A DNA stretch of 64,000 nt from Ctena decussata. Its lineage: Eukaryota > Mollusca > Bivalvia > Lucinida > Lucinidae. This document shows, in pieces, positions 1 through 12,029 of this stretch; the stretch's first letter is position 1; each line of letters begins with the position of its first letter. A program made the position numbers and the translations under genes. The notes below the pieces were generated by a model that did not search any database, was not told where the DNA came from, and worked only from the letters and a program-made list of their open reading frames with translations. The stretch covers positions 14,805,001 to 14,869,000 of the forward strand of contig OZ022502.1 in the NCBI GenBank assembly GCA_963989385.1. Reading direction: 5' to 3'.

Positions 1-45
1 GACTTACCAGTCAGGTCCCTTCCGATTGCGCTACGCGGCCCGGCA
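1..45 (-). repeat. tRNA-like box A at the window edge (SINE head or tRNA, truncated)
   Basis: Read on the minus strand, GTAGCGCAATCGG fits the RNA polymerase III box A consensus TRGCNNARYNGG. The box B half would lie left of position 1, so it cannot be tested. The arm spacing is unlike a normal tRNA, so a tRNA-derived SINE is more likely. Confidence 0.3.
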
Positions 46-952
46 ACATCATCTGTCTGCATGAGCTTTCTGTGCTTCTGTATGTCACATTTTACAGATA
101 CCGCGGTTCAAAAGAGTGTCGTCACTTGGAAAAGCACATTCACAGTCGTCATTTTCGTGATTTCTTGGCATTTACTTATTGTGAGAAATGTCAAATTTTC
201 AGATATCAGCAGACGTATCAGAAGTGTTGCTGTCGATGAATGTGATTTGCAGAGCCACAAGCGAACTTTAATACTTTGTACGAGGATAATTTCATTAAGT
301 ACCACGGTATAATGAGGTTCCAGGCTAACGGGTGAGAAAAATAATCAATGATGGGGTTGAGGCCTCGACAAGGAAAACTCATGTTCATTTATAGATTGTT
401 TAAGTCGGCAAGTAGGACAAATAATCTGAAAACTAGCCTGAGATGTCCATGTCTCGGCCTCAAACCCATCATAGACTACTAATCTGTCATGAGGCCAAAT
501 CCAACGTTTCAGAAGTTGTATCCGATATTACTGGCGGTGACATCAACACGCTCTCTCAGCAAATATTGCATAGAAGGAATCAGCAGTATGAATAAATAAA
601 GTTTCCTTTTAAAAGGAAAGGCTTGCCGAGTTTTTACTGACGTCGTTCTGCGATGTAAGGACGTCGCATCGACGTCATTTTGACGTTATGTACCCGCTGG
701 ATTAATACCAATGGAACGGGAATTGATGATGATGATTTGAAATGTAACGACGCGTCAACCCACTAAGTCATTTGCGTCATGAAGGTTGCATATTACTTAA
801 GATATAAACAGAACTGAAAGATGCGGCACTTTATAAAAATAACTTTGCATTATTAACGTGGAAGTAATACATGGTAAAAATGTAGAAAAGGTTTCGGAAC
901 GGGAATTACGAGAACTAGCGTATGAGGCCTAAACGAAAGGAATTTAGCCTAA
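46..952. other. no gene seen; contains half an ACGTC palindrome
   Basis: No convincing coding frame. The only structured part is about 636-700, half of the ACGTC palindrome family seen complete near 22.0 and 25.1-25.4 kb: GACGTCGCATCGACGTCATT followed by an end matching CCGCTGG. The other arm is degenerate. Confidence 0.5.
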
Positions 953-1009
953 TTATGAAGTTGTTGCCGTACACTTCTCATTACAATTTATTTTTTTATA
1001 ACTAAATTC

Positions 1010-1162
1010 CCTCTTAGGCCAGCGATTCTGCAGTGTTTGGATTCCAGCTGCATAAAAATGTTTTTCTTGCATGTCAAGAAATTCATCTACAACCAAAATG
1101 ACGTCATAACCACTTGCAAACTGCTTTCCAGCCAATTCTTGAAAGCGGTGGAAGTAATCAAC
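1010..1162 (-). pseudogene. mariner transposase C-terminal relic
   Basis: The minus-strand frame gives FQELAGKQFASGYDVILVVD then EFLDMQEKHFYAAGIQTLQN and RWPK. This fits the C-terminal end of mariner transposases (hLaGkrF ... FL..Q...FY..GI..L..RW.K). The frame is broken upstream and the usual end after RW.KC is lost. It is an inactive fragment with no TIRs seen. Confidence 0.55.
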
Positions 1163-1299
1163 AGAAATGCATGGACAACACGCCTTTGATAACTTTTCTC
1201 GGCGATGGACCTTGGTTTTCTGTCTCAGCTGCTTCAGTAATTGACCTTGCACATCTCACTGTCCCTAAACAGGTGGTTAACATGCAAACACTTTATGAA

Positions 1300-2950
1300 T
1301 CCCGAAAAGTGAAGTGATCACTTTGTCAGCTGAAGGCATAGTCATTGCCTTCTTTGGAGACATGGCGAGACGTTGTGGCATGTTTCCATAGTTTCGAGTG
1401 TTGGATCGGTTCTGGCTGAGACAGATAGACCAGTGCCTCATTCATTGTCTCAAAACTGTCAATGAATCCCTCAGAGAGATTAAAATCTCAACGGTTCTGA
1501 AACTGTCCACTCTTTTCGTTACATGTATCCCTACAAGAGGTTTCCAGGACAGACTAGTCATGAATGGTCAAACGGTATTGTATAAGATGTTGAATTGTGT
1601 ACATTGCATCGCTGCTTGCCATCGACATGGCCTTTACAATGAATACACGTTACTTATACACCGACGTTACCGTATTTTGCATATATTAACACCGTTACTG
1701 TGCATATTAGCCACACACACAGAGATAGATGGGGTACTTTATTTGGTAAAATGTGATGAGTGATGAGGAAAAATCTTCAGAAGCGCCTGCTACTTGAATT
1801 TAAACAATAAATTTGAACATTGATTCTTTTTTTGTTTTGACAGGGTTTCCAGTTACACAAATCTCCACATGCATCAGCGCAGTCTGATCAATCCATCCTC
1901 AGCATCACGTATTCCTGGATCATGGAGAATATGAATACCGTAAAAGAAAGACCCTGATCAGTCTGCACGGATGCATCAGCTCGAGCGTGGTGTCTGTTCC
2001 ACGTAGTTACAGTACACAATACCCTAAGGCCTTTTTTCGCTCAAACCCGCCGTATACTAAAAACAGCAAGCTTTTTGGAAAAGCTAATTCTTGTTCGTTA
2101 AGCGTCATGTGTACGGAAAGTGCCGACCGTTGGCGACAATGCGACCAAAAATAGAACAAAATTCCAGCTGTAGATGCGGTAAACCAGCTATCGATATAAA
2201 TAGACAAAGTCGGACGAGTTCTCCGCTTGTTGCGATGAAACGTTCGTATTTGTGAAGAAAAACATGAACGAATGCAGTCTCAAACCGGAACGAGCTTTTC
2301 AATCTATATGGCTTGCGGCCTTTGGGCCGCAAGCCAATAATTTTGTTCAGACCAATTCTAGATGGTATGTAGAGCGTAAACGTCACTTTGCTATTAAACT
2401 AGAAAATATGTTTATAAAACACTATATGTATATGCTCCAATATTTCAATGTGTGTTTCACTTTCGAAAGCTTGACCGTTGTCTTAACGCAAATATACATA
2501 GTGAACAGGAACAATACTTTTTTATAGCAGAACTAACTTTCTTTACAGAAGATTACGAAGCTGTGCGCCCAAATCGAATAAGCAGTCTTTAGTGTTGTGC
2601 GGCGGCCGCACAAAATGTTCAGTTTAGTTCCGAACTATGCCCTTGATATTACTCTCTCGTGCAAGGACTGTAAGAATAATGTCATTTACGCAGCTAATTA
2701 AGAGACTTGCCGGAAAATAATCACATTTATCCTGTTAAGTTATCATTAGTAATCCCATTTATTTTACTACCTGTCATAAATTTATCCTCCGTGGTGCTAC
2801 ACACGTCATATTGGACATCGTTGCTGAAACCTCCAAGGTCCAATAAGTACAACGGAAATTAATAGTCGTAAACGGTATCTTAGAAGCGCTTGTAGTGCAA
2901 TTTGATTTTATAAGTATTTCGCGAAATCGAATTACGCAACGTGTGTCATA
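1300..2950. other. no gene supported; hairpin at 2309-2335
   Basis: Open frames here are short and show no recognisable domain. Around 2309-2335 a 26-base perfect hairpin (arm GGCTTGCGGCC) stands out. 1858-1980 has weak resemblance to the inner arms of the GAGCCGCGACACGA fold-back family. Confidence 0.4.
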
Positions 2951-2976
2951 CTTGCTTGTCCATGTTGCAGGGTACA

Positions 2977-3040
2977 GTAGAAATCAGCGCTTCGCATTGG
3001 TAACGAACTTGATGTTGGGGATATGGTCGGGATCTGATTC
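2977..3040 (-). other. possible terminal exon fragment, unassigned
   Basis: On the minus strand, after a candidate acceptor (tacacttcag), the frame reads ELTESDPDHIPNIKFVTNAK then R and TGA. On the plus strand an acceptor-like gttgcag at about 2965-2971 leads into RFALVTNLMLGIWSGSDSVS then S and TGA. Both look more protein-like than random, so strand and reality are unresolved. Confidence 0.2.
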
Positions 3041-3249
3041 AGTCAGTTCCTGAAGTGTAGTTATTCTTTAAATTTGAAAACATCGTTTCACAGCAAAATG
3101 CCTAGCATGATCACTGCCAGAGACAGAAAGGACGGATTTTACGCCATCGCATCACCCAAGTTCCCATTCATTAAATTTAGACGCCCATGCAAACAATTTG
3201 TTTATTCCTAGAACCGATATTTTACCTATATGAATCAAATTTATCGGAA

Positions 3250-4185
3250 GGGTATTTTCATTCCCCTGCCACGAAATGGGGAGGGGCATATAGTTTTGCT
3301 CTTGTCTGTCCGTACGTCACACTTTGTAGCAGTTTGTAGTACTGTTTGTGTCTCCGCAACATCTTCAGTATGTGATGCAGGGATTTGAAACTTGCAGCAC
3401 AGTTCAGACATGCATTTGATATGTGCACAAAGGAAACAGAACTTTGATCCAGGTCAGTATTGCAGAATTATACCCCTTAAATGATATACATGCTTTGACC
3501 ATATTCACACTTCGTGGCAGTTCGTGTCTCCAAAACTCCTTCTACAGTATTTTATGCAGGGATTTGAAACTTGCGACACAGTTCAGACATGCATGTGCAT
3601 AAAGGAAAAGGAAATTTGATTTTTAGGTCATTATTGCAGAATTATGTCCCTTAAATGACATTCAAATTTTGGCCGTATTTCCGTGCCTTACGTGCAAACT
3701 CACATTCTGTCACTGCTCTAGCGACCTCATTTATTAACCGATTTTGATAAAACATCTCATCTAACACATCGAAAGAGTTCGCGTGCGTTTCAGGTTGGTA
3801 GGGTCAGGCATGCATTGAACAAGTTCGCGATGCAGCATTTAAGGTCAAGGTCGATAAGGTTCTATATTTAGAAAATACTTTGTCAACCTCTTGCGCCTCT
3901 TTTATGAACCAATTTTGATATAACTTCACACAAATATCAAGCATGGCAACATTTGGGACAAGTTCGTTGTAGGTCTAAGGTCAAGATCACAGATGCTATT
4001 TTAGGTTAAACTCTAACATGGTTCTAGCGCCTTTATTCGTTTACTGATTTTGATATAACTCCATACAAATGTTAAGTATAACAATATCTTGGACAAGTTC
4101 GCGTTTCAGCAGTGTGGATCCACGATCAAGCTCACAGTTGCTATTTTTAGAAGAAAAATACTTTGTCATTCCTCTAGCACCTTTA
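3250..4185 (-). mobile_element. tandem-core non-autonomous element (pearl/Helentron-like), minus orientation
   Basis: The plus-strand left end has a hairpin (CCCCTGCCACGAAATGGGGA) then ggggcatatag and a degenerate GTCTGTCCGTACG tract, the reverse complement of the 3' ends seen at 27.1 and 33.6 kb. Behind it lie direct repeats of about 180 bp (around 3310 and 3500; both contain GCAGGGATTTGAAACTTGC) and further units with ATTTTGATATAACT. The right end meets the hairpin element at 4192. Confidence 0.6.
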
Positions 4186-4191
4186 GAGTGT

Positions 4192-4393
4192 AGTTGGGTA
4201 ATTTCGAACAGCGGGTAAATTCGGACATACCATTGCAGACGGTGAAAATACAGATGAGACGACTCATAATGAGCCGTCTCATCAGGATTTTCACTGTTTG
4301 CCCAGTTAATTTTGTTTAAATTCCAAATAACTGACATATAAAGGAAACAATGATACTGTCCGAATTTACCCGCTGTCCGAATTTACCCGACTT
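4192..4393. mobile_element. hairpin MITE, subfamily D (TIR with GGGTAAATTCGGACA)
   Basis: Ends are inverted: AGTTGGGTAATTTCGAACAG at left, CGAATTTACCCGACT at right, each with a second GCGGGTAAATTCGGAC copy. The centre is a nested palindrome, GATGAGACGACTCATAATGA and its complement, flanked by GATTTTCACTGTTTGC. Close copy at 17973. Confidence 0.75.
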
Positions 4394-5167
4394 TCCTATA
4401 TTTATTCACAGATTTTGATGTCAGTTGAAAACAGCATAATATGAATTGGTTACCGAAAATGTTACACTAACTTGAGGGCTTCAAGAGGGGCCTCGCAAGT
4501 CTTCATCAAGCCTGTACAAAACTGATTTTAGACATTTTAACTTGCACCAGTTGTTTTAACGTCACTTGTTCGCGCCTCACCACAACTTTGTACATAGTTC
4601 AAGTACGACAATGCTCCATAGTGGGCCCTGTACTGTACGGGAAGAAGAACTTACAGCTCACGCGCACAAAATTTCTAACCTAACTATCAAATACACAGAG
4701 AAATCGATATTAGTGGACTCAAAGATAAATATGGCCGCGACCCTAACTTTGCCGGATGACGTCATATGGCCACGTGTTTCGTCCTTTTGTTGTAGGCCTA
4801 TAAATGCACCTAACCAAGAACTTCTTGTGCAAAAGCAATCGACACAAGATTTAGTTCTGGTCAGTCTGTATCTTCTCCTATGCGAACCCAAGTCACTTTC
4901 AATTCCGTCAGCGCTTTATTTACCTCAAAACTAGATGACTTGGACTTACAAAATACAAAGTTTATGTGTTTGGATGAGATACAGCAGCTGCTGCAGAGTC
5001 TAGCATATGAGCACGTTTCATTGCAACAGTTCCTGTTTTGGGTAATGGTATCAAATTCCGTTGGGCCAGCCATCGACTCAGTCAACCCAGCAGTAGATGG
5101 GCACATTTTTCGATTCAGGCAAGAGTAAAGGCAGCTAAAGGAGAGAGATCATGGGTGTCATTTAATA

Positions 5168-5406
5168 TGAGCCGCGACACGAGAAAACAAACAATGTGGT
5201 TGTGCGCCCAGCGCAGGCTCAGATCAGCCTGGGCATCCACCCAGACTGATCAGAGTCTTCGCTGTCCGCATGAAGGTATCTTAAACCCTTAGCTACCTTT
5301 TTATGCGCATAGGGAAGACTCTGATCAGACTGGGCGGATGCCCAGGCTGATCTGAGTCTGGGCTGGGCGCACAACCACATTGTTGGTTTTCTCGTGTCAC
5401 GGCTCA
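5168..5406. mobile_element. fold-back MITE family A, copy 1
   Basis: Ends TGAGCCGCGACACGAGAAAA and its complement. Nearly the whole 239 bp folds back on itself, with inner arms containing CAGACTGATCAGAGTCTTCG and its complement. Six other copies occur in the window. Confidence 0.85.
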
Positions 5407-5977
5407 ATTATGTTGTGCACAAGATACGGTGGGCCTATAACACCCACTGGTCCTATAGACATGTACGTTTACCTTTCAACCTGTTTAGCCAAAATGAACA
5501 GCAGATTCAGTTTTCAAATTCTACAGGGTCCAGAACAATATTTGCCGCACAGTATTTTGTGTATTTTGTAATTTTCTTATCGTTATAGACATGTGTTATG
5601 AGGTTAAACTTATTTTTTTTCTTTACATAACTGTTTAACAATATGCTGCATGAAAGTACGGAACTGTTTCGGTAATGAAGCTTTTGGGTCATGTATATCT
5701 GCAAAGACATGCTATAAAACCATTGCAAGCTGGAATAAACGAGACAATCTTTGTTCACTAGTGCAGAGTAATCTCTGCTCTCTACTGCCATTACAGAGAA
5801 GAGATAACTTTGCACAAGTGAACGAAAATCTGAAACCGCATCATAAAACGAAAAGACAAACATATTCAAATATTCAATATCAATGGACAAAAGCTTTCAA
5901 GATTATATTGTAGTTGATAAATGCTTTTAAACATTTTACGCTAACTTACATCTGCCGGATGTCATGTAACGAAAATA

Positions 5978-6910
5978 CGTGGGTTGATCATTAAGTAATG
6001 GAAACACCTTTGTAGATTAGTTGATTTTATACAGAAATAGGTATCCTTCATGTAACACCAAAGGGTGTCTTTTTAGCCTTCGAATTCATGTTTGAGATCA
6101 AAATTATAACGTGTTACCATGGCAACATATGACGTCACGTTCATGCCGGGTACCACGTGTGAATTTTTTCGACGTCATTTTGGTAAGGAGGTGTTTTTAT
6201 TATGTTCATTATGTACGATATGTAAAGAGATATTGAAAATTTAGGAACACCTTCCGTTATAGTTAGGTTTTGGCTTGAGAGACACACATATAATGATTGT
6301 AAAGGAAAATGTTCTGAAATCTGGCATGAATTAAAGCACAAGCAGGGGTTGAAATAATTGATTTTTAGGGAATTCGACATTTTATTACGTAATTTCCAGT
6401 ATTATGCTAAAGTTAATTGATTGGTTATCAATTTCAGGATGATTTTGGTTCTTTTTGTTATACAATTACCCCAGGACTCTGCTTGTTAAAATGCAATGAC
6501 GTAACAATTCTGGTCCCTATGGCTTAAAATCGGCGAAAAACGTCAAATTTTGCTCAATCAAAAGTCTTTCACGGTCTGTATTTCTGCCATGTTTGAGTGC
6601 AAGGTATGAATACCTATATATTTTTGTAAGTATCTGAGACTTGCATCAAGCCATCACACAATCACAAACATTTATCCATTCTTTGTTACTTATCAGCGGT
6701 AAACATACATGAAAATATGCAAAAATTTAGAGACTAAACTCTTAGAAGTTTAAGGCATCGTTTCCATGGCAACGATAGTCCTAAAAAGTACTTTAGATCT
6801 TAATTATATGTCATATGCTTGCTTCTTAGGTTTTATATATCCGGAGTACTGTTTTTATACATAGCTAATGAAATAAATGCTAGTTTCCATTATTTAATGA
6901 TCACCCCTCG
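5978..6910. mobile_element. mariner-like element, non-autonomous or decayed, TA duplication
   Basis: 28-bp terminal inverted repeats match at 25 positions; the inner part is GATCATTAAGTAATGGAAAC at left and the complement of GATCATTAAATAATGGAAAC at right. Both ends are flanked by TA. The length of 933 bp is shorter than a full mariner (about 1.3 kb) and no transposase frame was recognised inside. Confidence 0.8.
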
Positions 6911-6912
6911 TA

Positions 6913-7585
6913 ATACGACTGATTTGGTCTTCATGCTCCATAGTGTAGAACATTCAGGCGATTGTGCAATGTAGTTCCTTACTCCAGTGTACCGTATATC
7001 TTAGAATATACATGTACATGTAAGACTGTCTCCCCCTTCCAAGACAATTCCAAAGATGTGTTACACATCTGAGAGTCTGTACAATTAATTGGAAATCTTG
7101 TAACTGGAGGCCCGACTGCGTTTCGGCATTAGCAATCAAATTGGAAATTAATTAAGAGGCGGACACGTTGTAGGATGACGCTAAGACGGTATACGATAAG
7201 CTTATATAAGTATTTATTAATTAACTAAGTAATATATAGCACTTTTACTGGGAAATCGGTCTGTATCATACTGGTGACGTTTCTCTTTTCATACAGTATG
7301 ACCTCCGCTTAATACAGCTTGACCTCCTACCTATACGGTTGACCTCGTGTCATATTGATTAAAACCTTAAACCTATACGGAAATCCATGCATCCGATTGG
7401 TTAAAAGTTCTGGTCACGCGAGGGCGCTCTCCTGGCTGGATGACAGCGGCGTAAACATCAATGGCGGCGGCCAGTTAACTGTGTAATTGTGCAGACGCCA
7501 TGCCAACAAACTGGAAAAGAATGTCGGACAGATTTGCCCGAAACGGCGAAGACATAAAGTTAATTAATAAAAATGTCATTAATCA
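6913..7585. other. no gene supported; short frame at 7500
   Basis: A locally GC-richer patch (7410-7560) holds a short plus-strand frame MPTNWKRMSDRFARNGEDIK from 7500. It has no known domain and runs into the palindrome that follows. It could be a decayed exon or part of a larger repeat. Confidence 0.25.
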
Positions 7586-7703
7586 AGTGATTTCGTATTG
7601 GCCCAGTTACAGGTCCTCGGTCAGCTGTATTGGCCCTCGGCCTTCGGCCTCGGGCCAATACAGCTAACCTTGGACCTGTAACTGGGCCAATACGAAATCA
7701 CTA
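7586..7703. repeat. long perfect palindrome
   Basis: 31-bp arms (7586-7616 and 7673-7703) starting AGTGATTTCGTATTGGCCCA are exact inverted copies. Inside is a second pair (AGCTGTATTGGCCC) around a loop near CTCGGCCTTCGGCCTCGG. It is a fold-back element or a very recent inverted duplication. Confidence 0.85.
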
Positions 7704-7834
7704 AATTAATAACATTATAGTAATAATTGTATTTATGGACAAAGTAACGTGCAACTAGTCAAAATAACTGTTCACGTCGCCTATAAAGCAAAATCCTTTT
7801 CTTTTTTATAGACCTGATTGAAAGATTGGGGCTA

Positions 7835-9420
7835 TACTGTACTGGTTTTATAGTGGGATTGAGAATCAATCTCATATTTCTTATTCTTCCCTTTGCTATT
7901 TTTCTGTCTTTTCAGTGTAAATTTGTGTCACATTTTTCTCAGAACCGGTGCAAGCTAGAATCTTCAAACTGAATACGTGTGGAGAATAAGTTGTAATGTT
8001 GGATTGGGAACTTGGCTCATTGCTCATATTCCTCCCTTTTTGTTATCAATTTTTCAGTATTTTCAATGTGTCACAGTCTTGAACTGTGCAAGCTAGAATC
8101 TTCGAACTTGATATACATATGGAGAATGAGCTATTGTATCTTTGGATTGAGACTCAGGCTCATTGCTCATATTTCTTTTCCTATTTTGCACATTGATAGG
8201 ATAGGCTATGAAAATAAAGGCCCCTTTTCTGCCCACCAGCATTTTTTTTCAACTTGTGATAAGCCTGAAGTGTCCGCTGTACTGAGGTTATAGTGGTTGT
8301 GCTCCATCAGTGCTACTTTTGGAATAATTGGATACAAAGGTGGGTGGGTAAATCAGCATGAACTAGCGAGTCATAGTATAAGCTCTATTTGTCCTTCAAA
8401 TTTAATGCCAGTCATACATACATTCATTTATGAGTTAAAATAATGTCTTTGGTGAAATAATTTCTCAATTCTACATTTCAAATCAGGTTGTTTGTAGAAG
8501 TATCTCTTTCAGAGAAACGGTCAATTTTCATTGATTTTTGATACTTTGAATTCAATTTATTCTATCCTACATTATCCTACAATGATCCTATATCTGGAAT
8601 CAGAGGACGGATTCTTATCAAACTAATATGGGTTCACCGTTGGGAGAGTGCAAACTGTTGATAAAGTTTCGGTTACCTTGATCTCAGCTTTAAGACCACA
8701 GTAAGACTTAAAAATCAACTTTTGCCCATTGTCTACACATAAGCTTCTGAATCGCTATGGAATTCTAACCAAAGTGGCCTACATTAAAATAACTAAGTTA
8801 GAGCACTGCTTATGATTAAATGGCCATGACATTATCTTCAAAGTGACCTAGGTAAGTACCAGCTGAAAATAAAACATTTTGCTGGTGGGCAGAAAAATGG
8901 TCTTATAGGAACCTCCGTTCAATATGCGAAGCAGGCTTCCCTCTTCCCCCCCATCCCACCCCACACACACGTATACCCTTTGTTTTTATTTCAAACTTGC
9001 TGCAACTTGTTTTTTGTCCGACCAACTGCATATATTCCTTTTACAAGTCTTTTTTCTGTCTTTTCTGGTAAATTTATGTCAGTTTTCTCAGGAATGATCT
9101 AACCTAGACACTTCATATTTGGTGTACAGTTAAACAATGAGTTGTTGAGTAGTGGAATTGACAGTAGGAGTTATTGTGCTTTTTCATCCTTTATTTATCC
9201 AGTTTTCTTTCTTTTCGTCCTGTATTTATCCAGTTTTCTTTCTTTTCATATTTAATAATGTAACAAAAATGTGTTAAAGTTTTTGGGGTTTTTTGCTGCA
9301 ACTATTCAAGGTAGGCTGTTCAAACTTAGTAGACATATGAGTATTGATTTTTGATGATTTTTGATTCTCGAGACTGATTTCAAAATTTATAGCTCTTTTT
9401 ACATGACTGTGCATTACTAA
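7835..9420. repeat. decayed tandem-core element copies
   Basis: Units sharing TGCAAGCTAGAATCTTC recur at about 7950 and 8090, and weaker relatives with TTTTCTGTCTTTTC occur near 9050-9250. An inverted pair, TTTTCTGCCCACCAGCA (8227) and its complement (8881), flanks about 630 bp. It looks like a minus-oriented pearl-like element cut by another insertion. Confidence 0.45.
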
Positions 9421-9663
9421 AGTAGCGCAGCAGCAGGGCTATTTTATGATCCTCTGACAGTTGTTGTTTTTTGTTTTTTTGTTTTTTTTAATATTAGATT
9501 TCTCCTGATTTATTTATTTATTTATTTATTTTGCGTCATCATCTCGAAAAACTCATTTAAATTCGAATATTTTGGAAAGATTGCACATAAATAATCGTGA
9601 TCAGTTTTCAGTTTAGGTGACTAGCCCAAAATTTTGAGAATCATGACTTTTGTACTACGTTAA

Positions 9664-9707
<44 letters not shown>

Positions 9708-9708
9708 A
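9664..9708. repeat. (CT)n microsatellite
   Basis: Nearly uninterrupted CT dinucleotides with one TT break. The poly-Arg-Glu frame across it is an artefact. Confidence 0.95.
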
Positions 9709-9786
9709 ACGTTCATTTTCTGTGTTCGATCTGAAAAAAGAAAACTTGATGATAATATTCTTCTTAATTTATCAGTACCCTTACTC

Positions 9787-10457
9787 ACAGTATCCGAACT
9801 GACTGTACCATCTCTTCTGGTTTTCATAGCGTTGAATCGAGGGTACAAAATTCGCTTGTAACCAGTAGTCGGAAATCATTATGTTTTGAGATTTTATCCG
9901 GAATCTGCTGCGTCATTTATAGTTATTCAGCTTCGAAAATGTAAAGAGGTAAGTTTAATATAATTTGCTCTTCGGTCTTTTACTTTATTGTCCTGTACAA
10001 TGAAAACCTCATGGCCGTCACAGAAATTTTATTCCGAGCAGCTTAATCTAACACGAGTTTGTGTCGTGCAAAACCTAGCTGTCATCCTATTATCAAAACT
10101 GACAAACTGTAGATTGATAACGCCTTCCGTTTAGCTTAAAGATTTTTTACAAAACATGTAAAAAAAGGCTCAAAATGGTTTTAGAATCGTGCCAAGGGCG
10201 ATTTGATTACTGTACCAATTACTACCCACCCATACACGACATTGTACATGGCAATAAAGTAAAAGACCGAATAGCAAATTATAATAAACATACCTCTTTA
10301 CATTTTCAAAGCTGAATAACTATAAATGACGCAGCAGGTTCCGGATAAAATCTCAAAACATAATGATTTCCGACTACTGGTTATAAGCGAATGTTTGTAC
10401 TCTCGATTCAACGCTAAGAAAACCGGAAGAGATGGTGCAGTCAGTTCGGATACTGTG
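9787..10457. repeat. large inverted duplication, arms about 215 bp
   Basis: The left arm (9787-10002) and right arm (10240-10457) are inverted copies with scattered mismatches; for example AGTAGTCGGAAATCATTATG in the left arm matches its complement in the right. The spacer is about 237 bp. Neither arm has a convincing gene. Confidence 0.85.
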
Positions 10458-10510
10458 CTACTGGCCACATAAAGATGTCCAATCGCTTCACATGCACGTG
10501 ACCTATCCAT

Positions 10511-11781
10511 AAGCGTATTACAGTTCTGTATACCAAGATTGTTTTATCACCATTGCATGCTAAAATGCTAAAATGTCATCATTACATTCTATCAGGTTAC
10601 ACACTCGTACAGATGTAAACTCGCCGCGTAGATTAAAGCCCTTTTACTTTTTTGTTTCGTTTGCTTTGCGGTGAGCGGTGAGCGGTGAGAATGGATTGTA
10701 TGAGTTTCAGCACCTCCAAATGTCCAAAATTGTCCCCCACCGAGCCGCATTAACCCCTGCGTCTCGAGAAAGACGATAGACAATGGCATCAGGACGGAGA
10801 TGTCCGAATCAGCGAAAACCTGCAAAAGGCCAAAATAGCCCAAAAGAATGGAAGCTAAATTCCGCTAAGATTCATGTCGCTATCACAAGTTAGTCAGGTT
10901 AGAAATTTTACCAGATACATGTCAAAATGAATAAGGATACTTACTTTAAATCAGCATTAAAGTAAAAAGAAAATAATCCTCGAATACTCAAGACCGAGTT
11001 CAATGCCGTGAAAAGCAGTTACCTTATACCGAAGTCATTTGTCTGAGGCGATCGTCATTGGTTTAGAAATGAAGCCATTTTCAACGTTTCAGTTTTCCGA
11101 AGTGTCCTGGTAAATGGCTTCATTTCATGAAATACTTCATAAAATGATAGCATTTGATACAGACAAAAGACGTTAGTGCGGGGTAACTGCGCTTTACAAA
11201 ATAAAAACTGGGATATAGCTGATTTAGATTATTTTCTTTTCAAACAAAAGTTCTTTACTTATTTACCGTTATAATTATGTGGTCATGACGCACGTTAACC
11301 ATCTTGTTATTGTCTTGCCAAAAAAAGGCAATAATCTTCACCTGGTTAACTATATTGTTAATGATATTACATAAGTTCTGAATAGTTAGGTGCATTGGAA
11401 GCAAGGAATACATCAAATAGATGAAAAATAGCAAAATTCGGTTTAACTGAATCTGTTCATGACCAGTAATGAAATGTGCAACACTGGCTAGCACCGGCTT
11501 TAGCAGAACTCTATTTTCAAAATGACTCAAAATGATAGTTACCAATGATCCCAAAGGACCAGAAAATATCATCTGTACGATGATGTCATCAGGTCGTATG
11601 GTAACTTTGACTCTTTTTCGTTTCGTAACAGCTCTTTCTCGTTTCGTAACAGCCCTTGTATATACATAGTTTACAAGGGGTGATAAAGACAGTGAAAATG
11701 TTATGTGTCATATGTCTAGTCTAGTCTAGTCTACTAGTACGAGTATCTTATAGCCTTGCGAAGTCGTTGGCGCACTACATA
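10511..11781. other. no gene supported
   Basis: AT-rich unique-looking DNA with only short frames lacking domains. 11717-11735 holds four TAGTC repeats just before the fold-back element at 11782. Confidence 0.5.
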
Positions 11782-12019
11782 TGAGCCGCGACACGAGAAA
11801 ACCAACAATGTGGTCGTGCGCCCAGCGCAGACTCAGATCAGCCTGGACATTTGCCCAGTCTGGTCAGACTCTTTGCTAAGCACTTAAAGGGTAGCCAAAG
11901 GACTAAGCAACCTTCATGCGGACAGCGAAGACTCTGATCAGACTGGGCGGATGCCCAGGCTGATCTGAGTCTGCGCTGGGCGCACGACCACATTGTTGGT
12001 TTTCTGGTGTCGCGGCTCA
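11782..12019. mobile_element. fold-back MITE family A, copy 2
   Basis: Ends TGAGCCGCGACACGAGAAAA and its complement, flanked by TA on both sides. Inner arms carry GATCAGCCTGG and CAGGCTGATC. The spacer includes the CTTAAAGGGTAG motif typical of the family. Confidence 0.9.
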
Positions 12020-12029
12020 TATGACTTTT

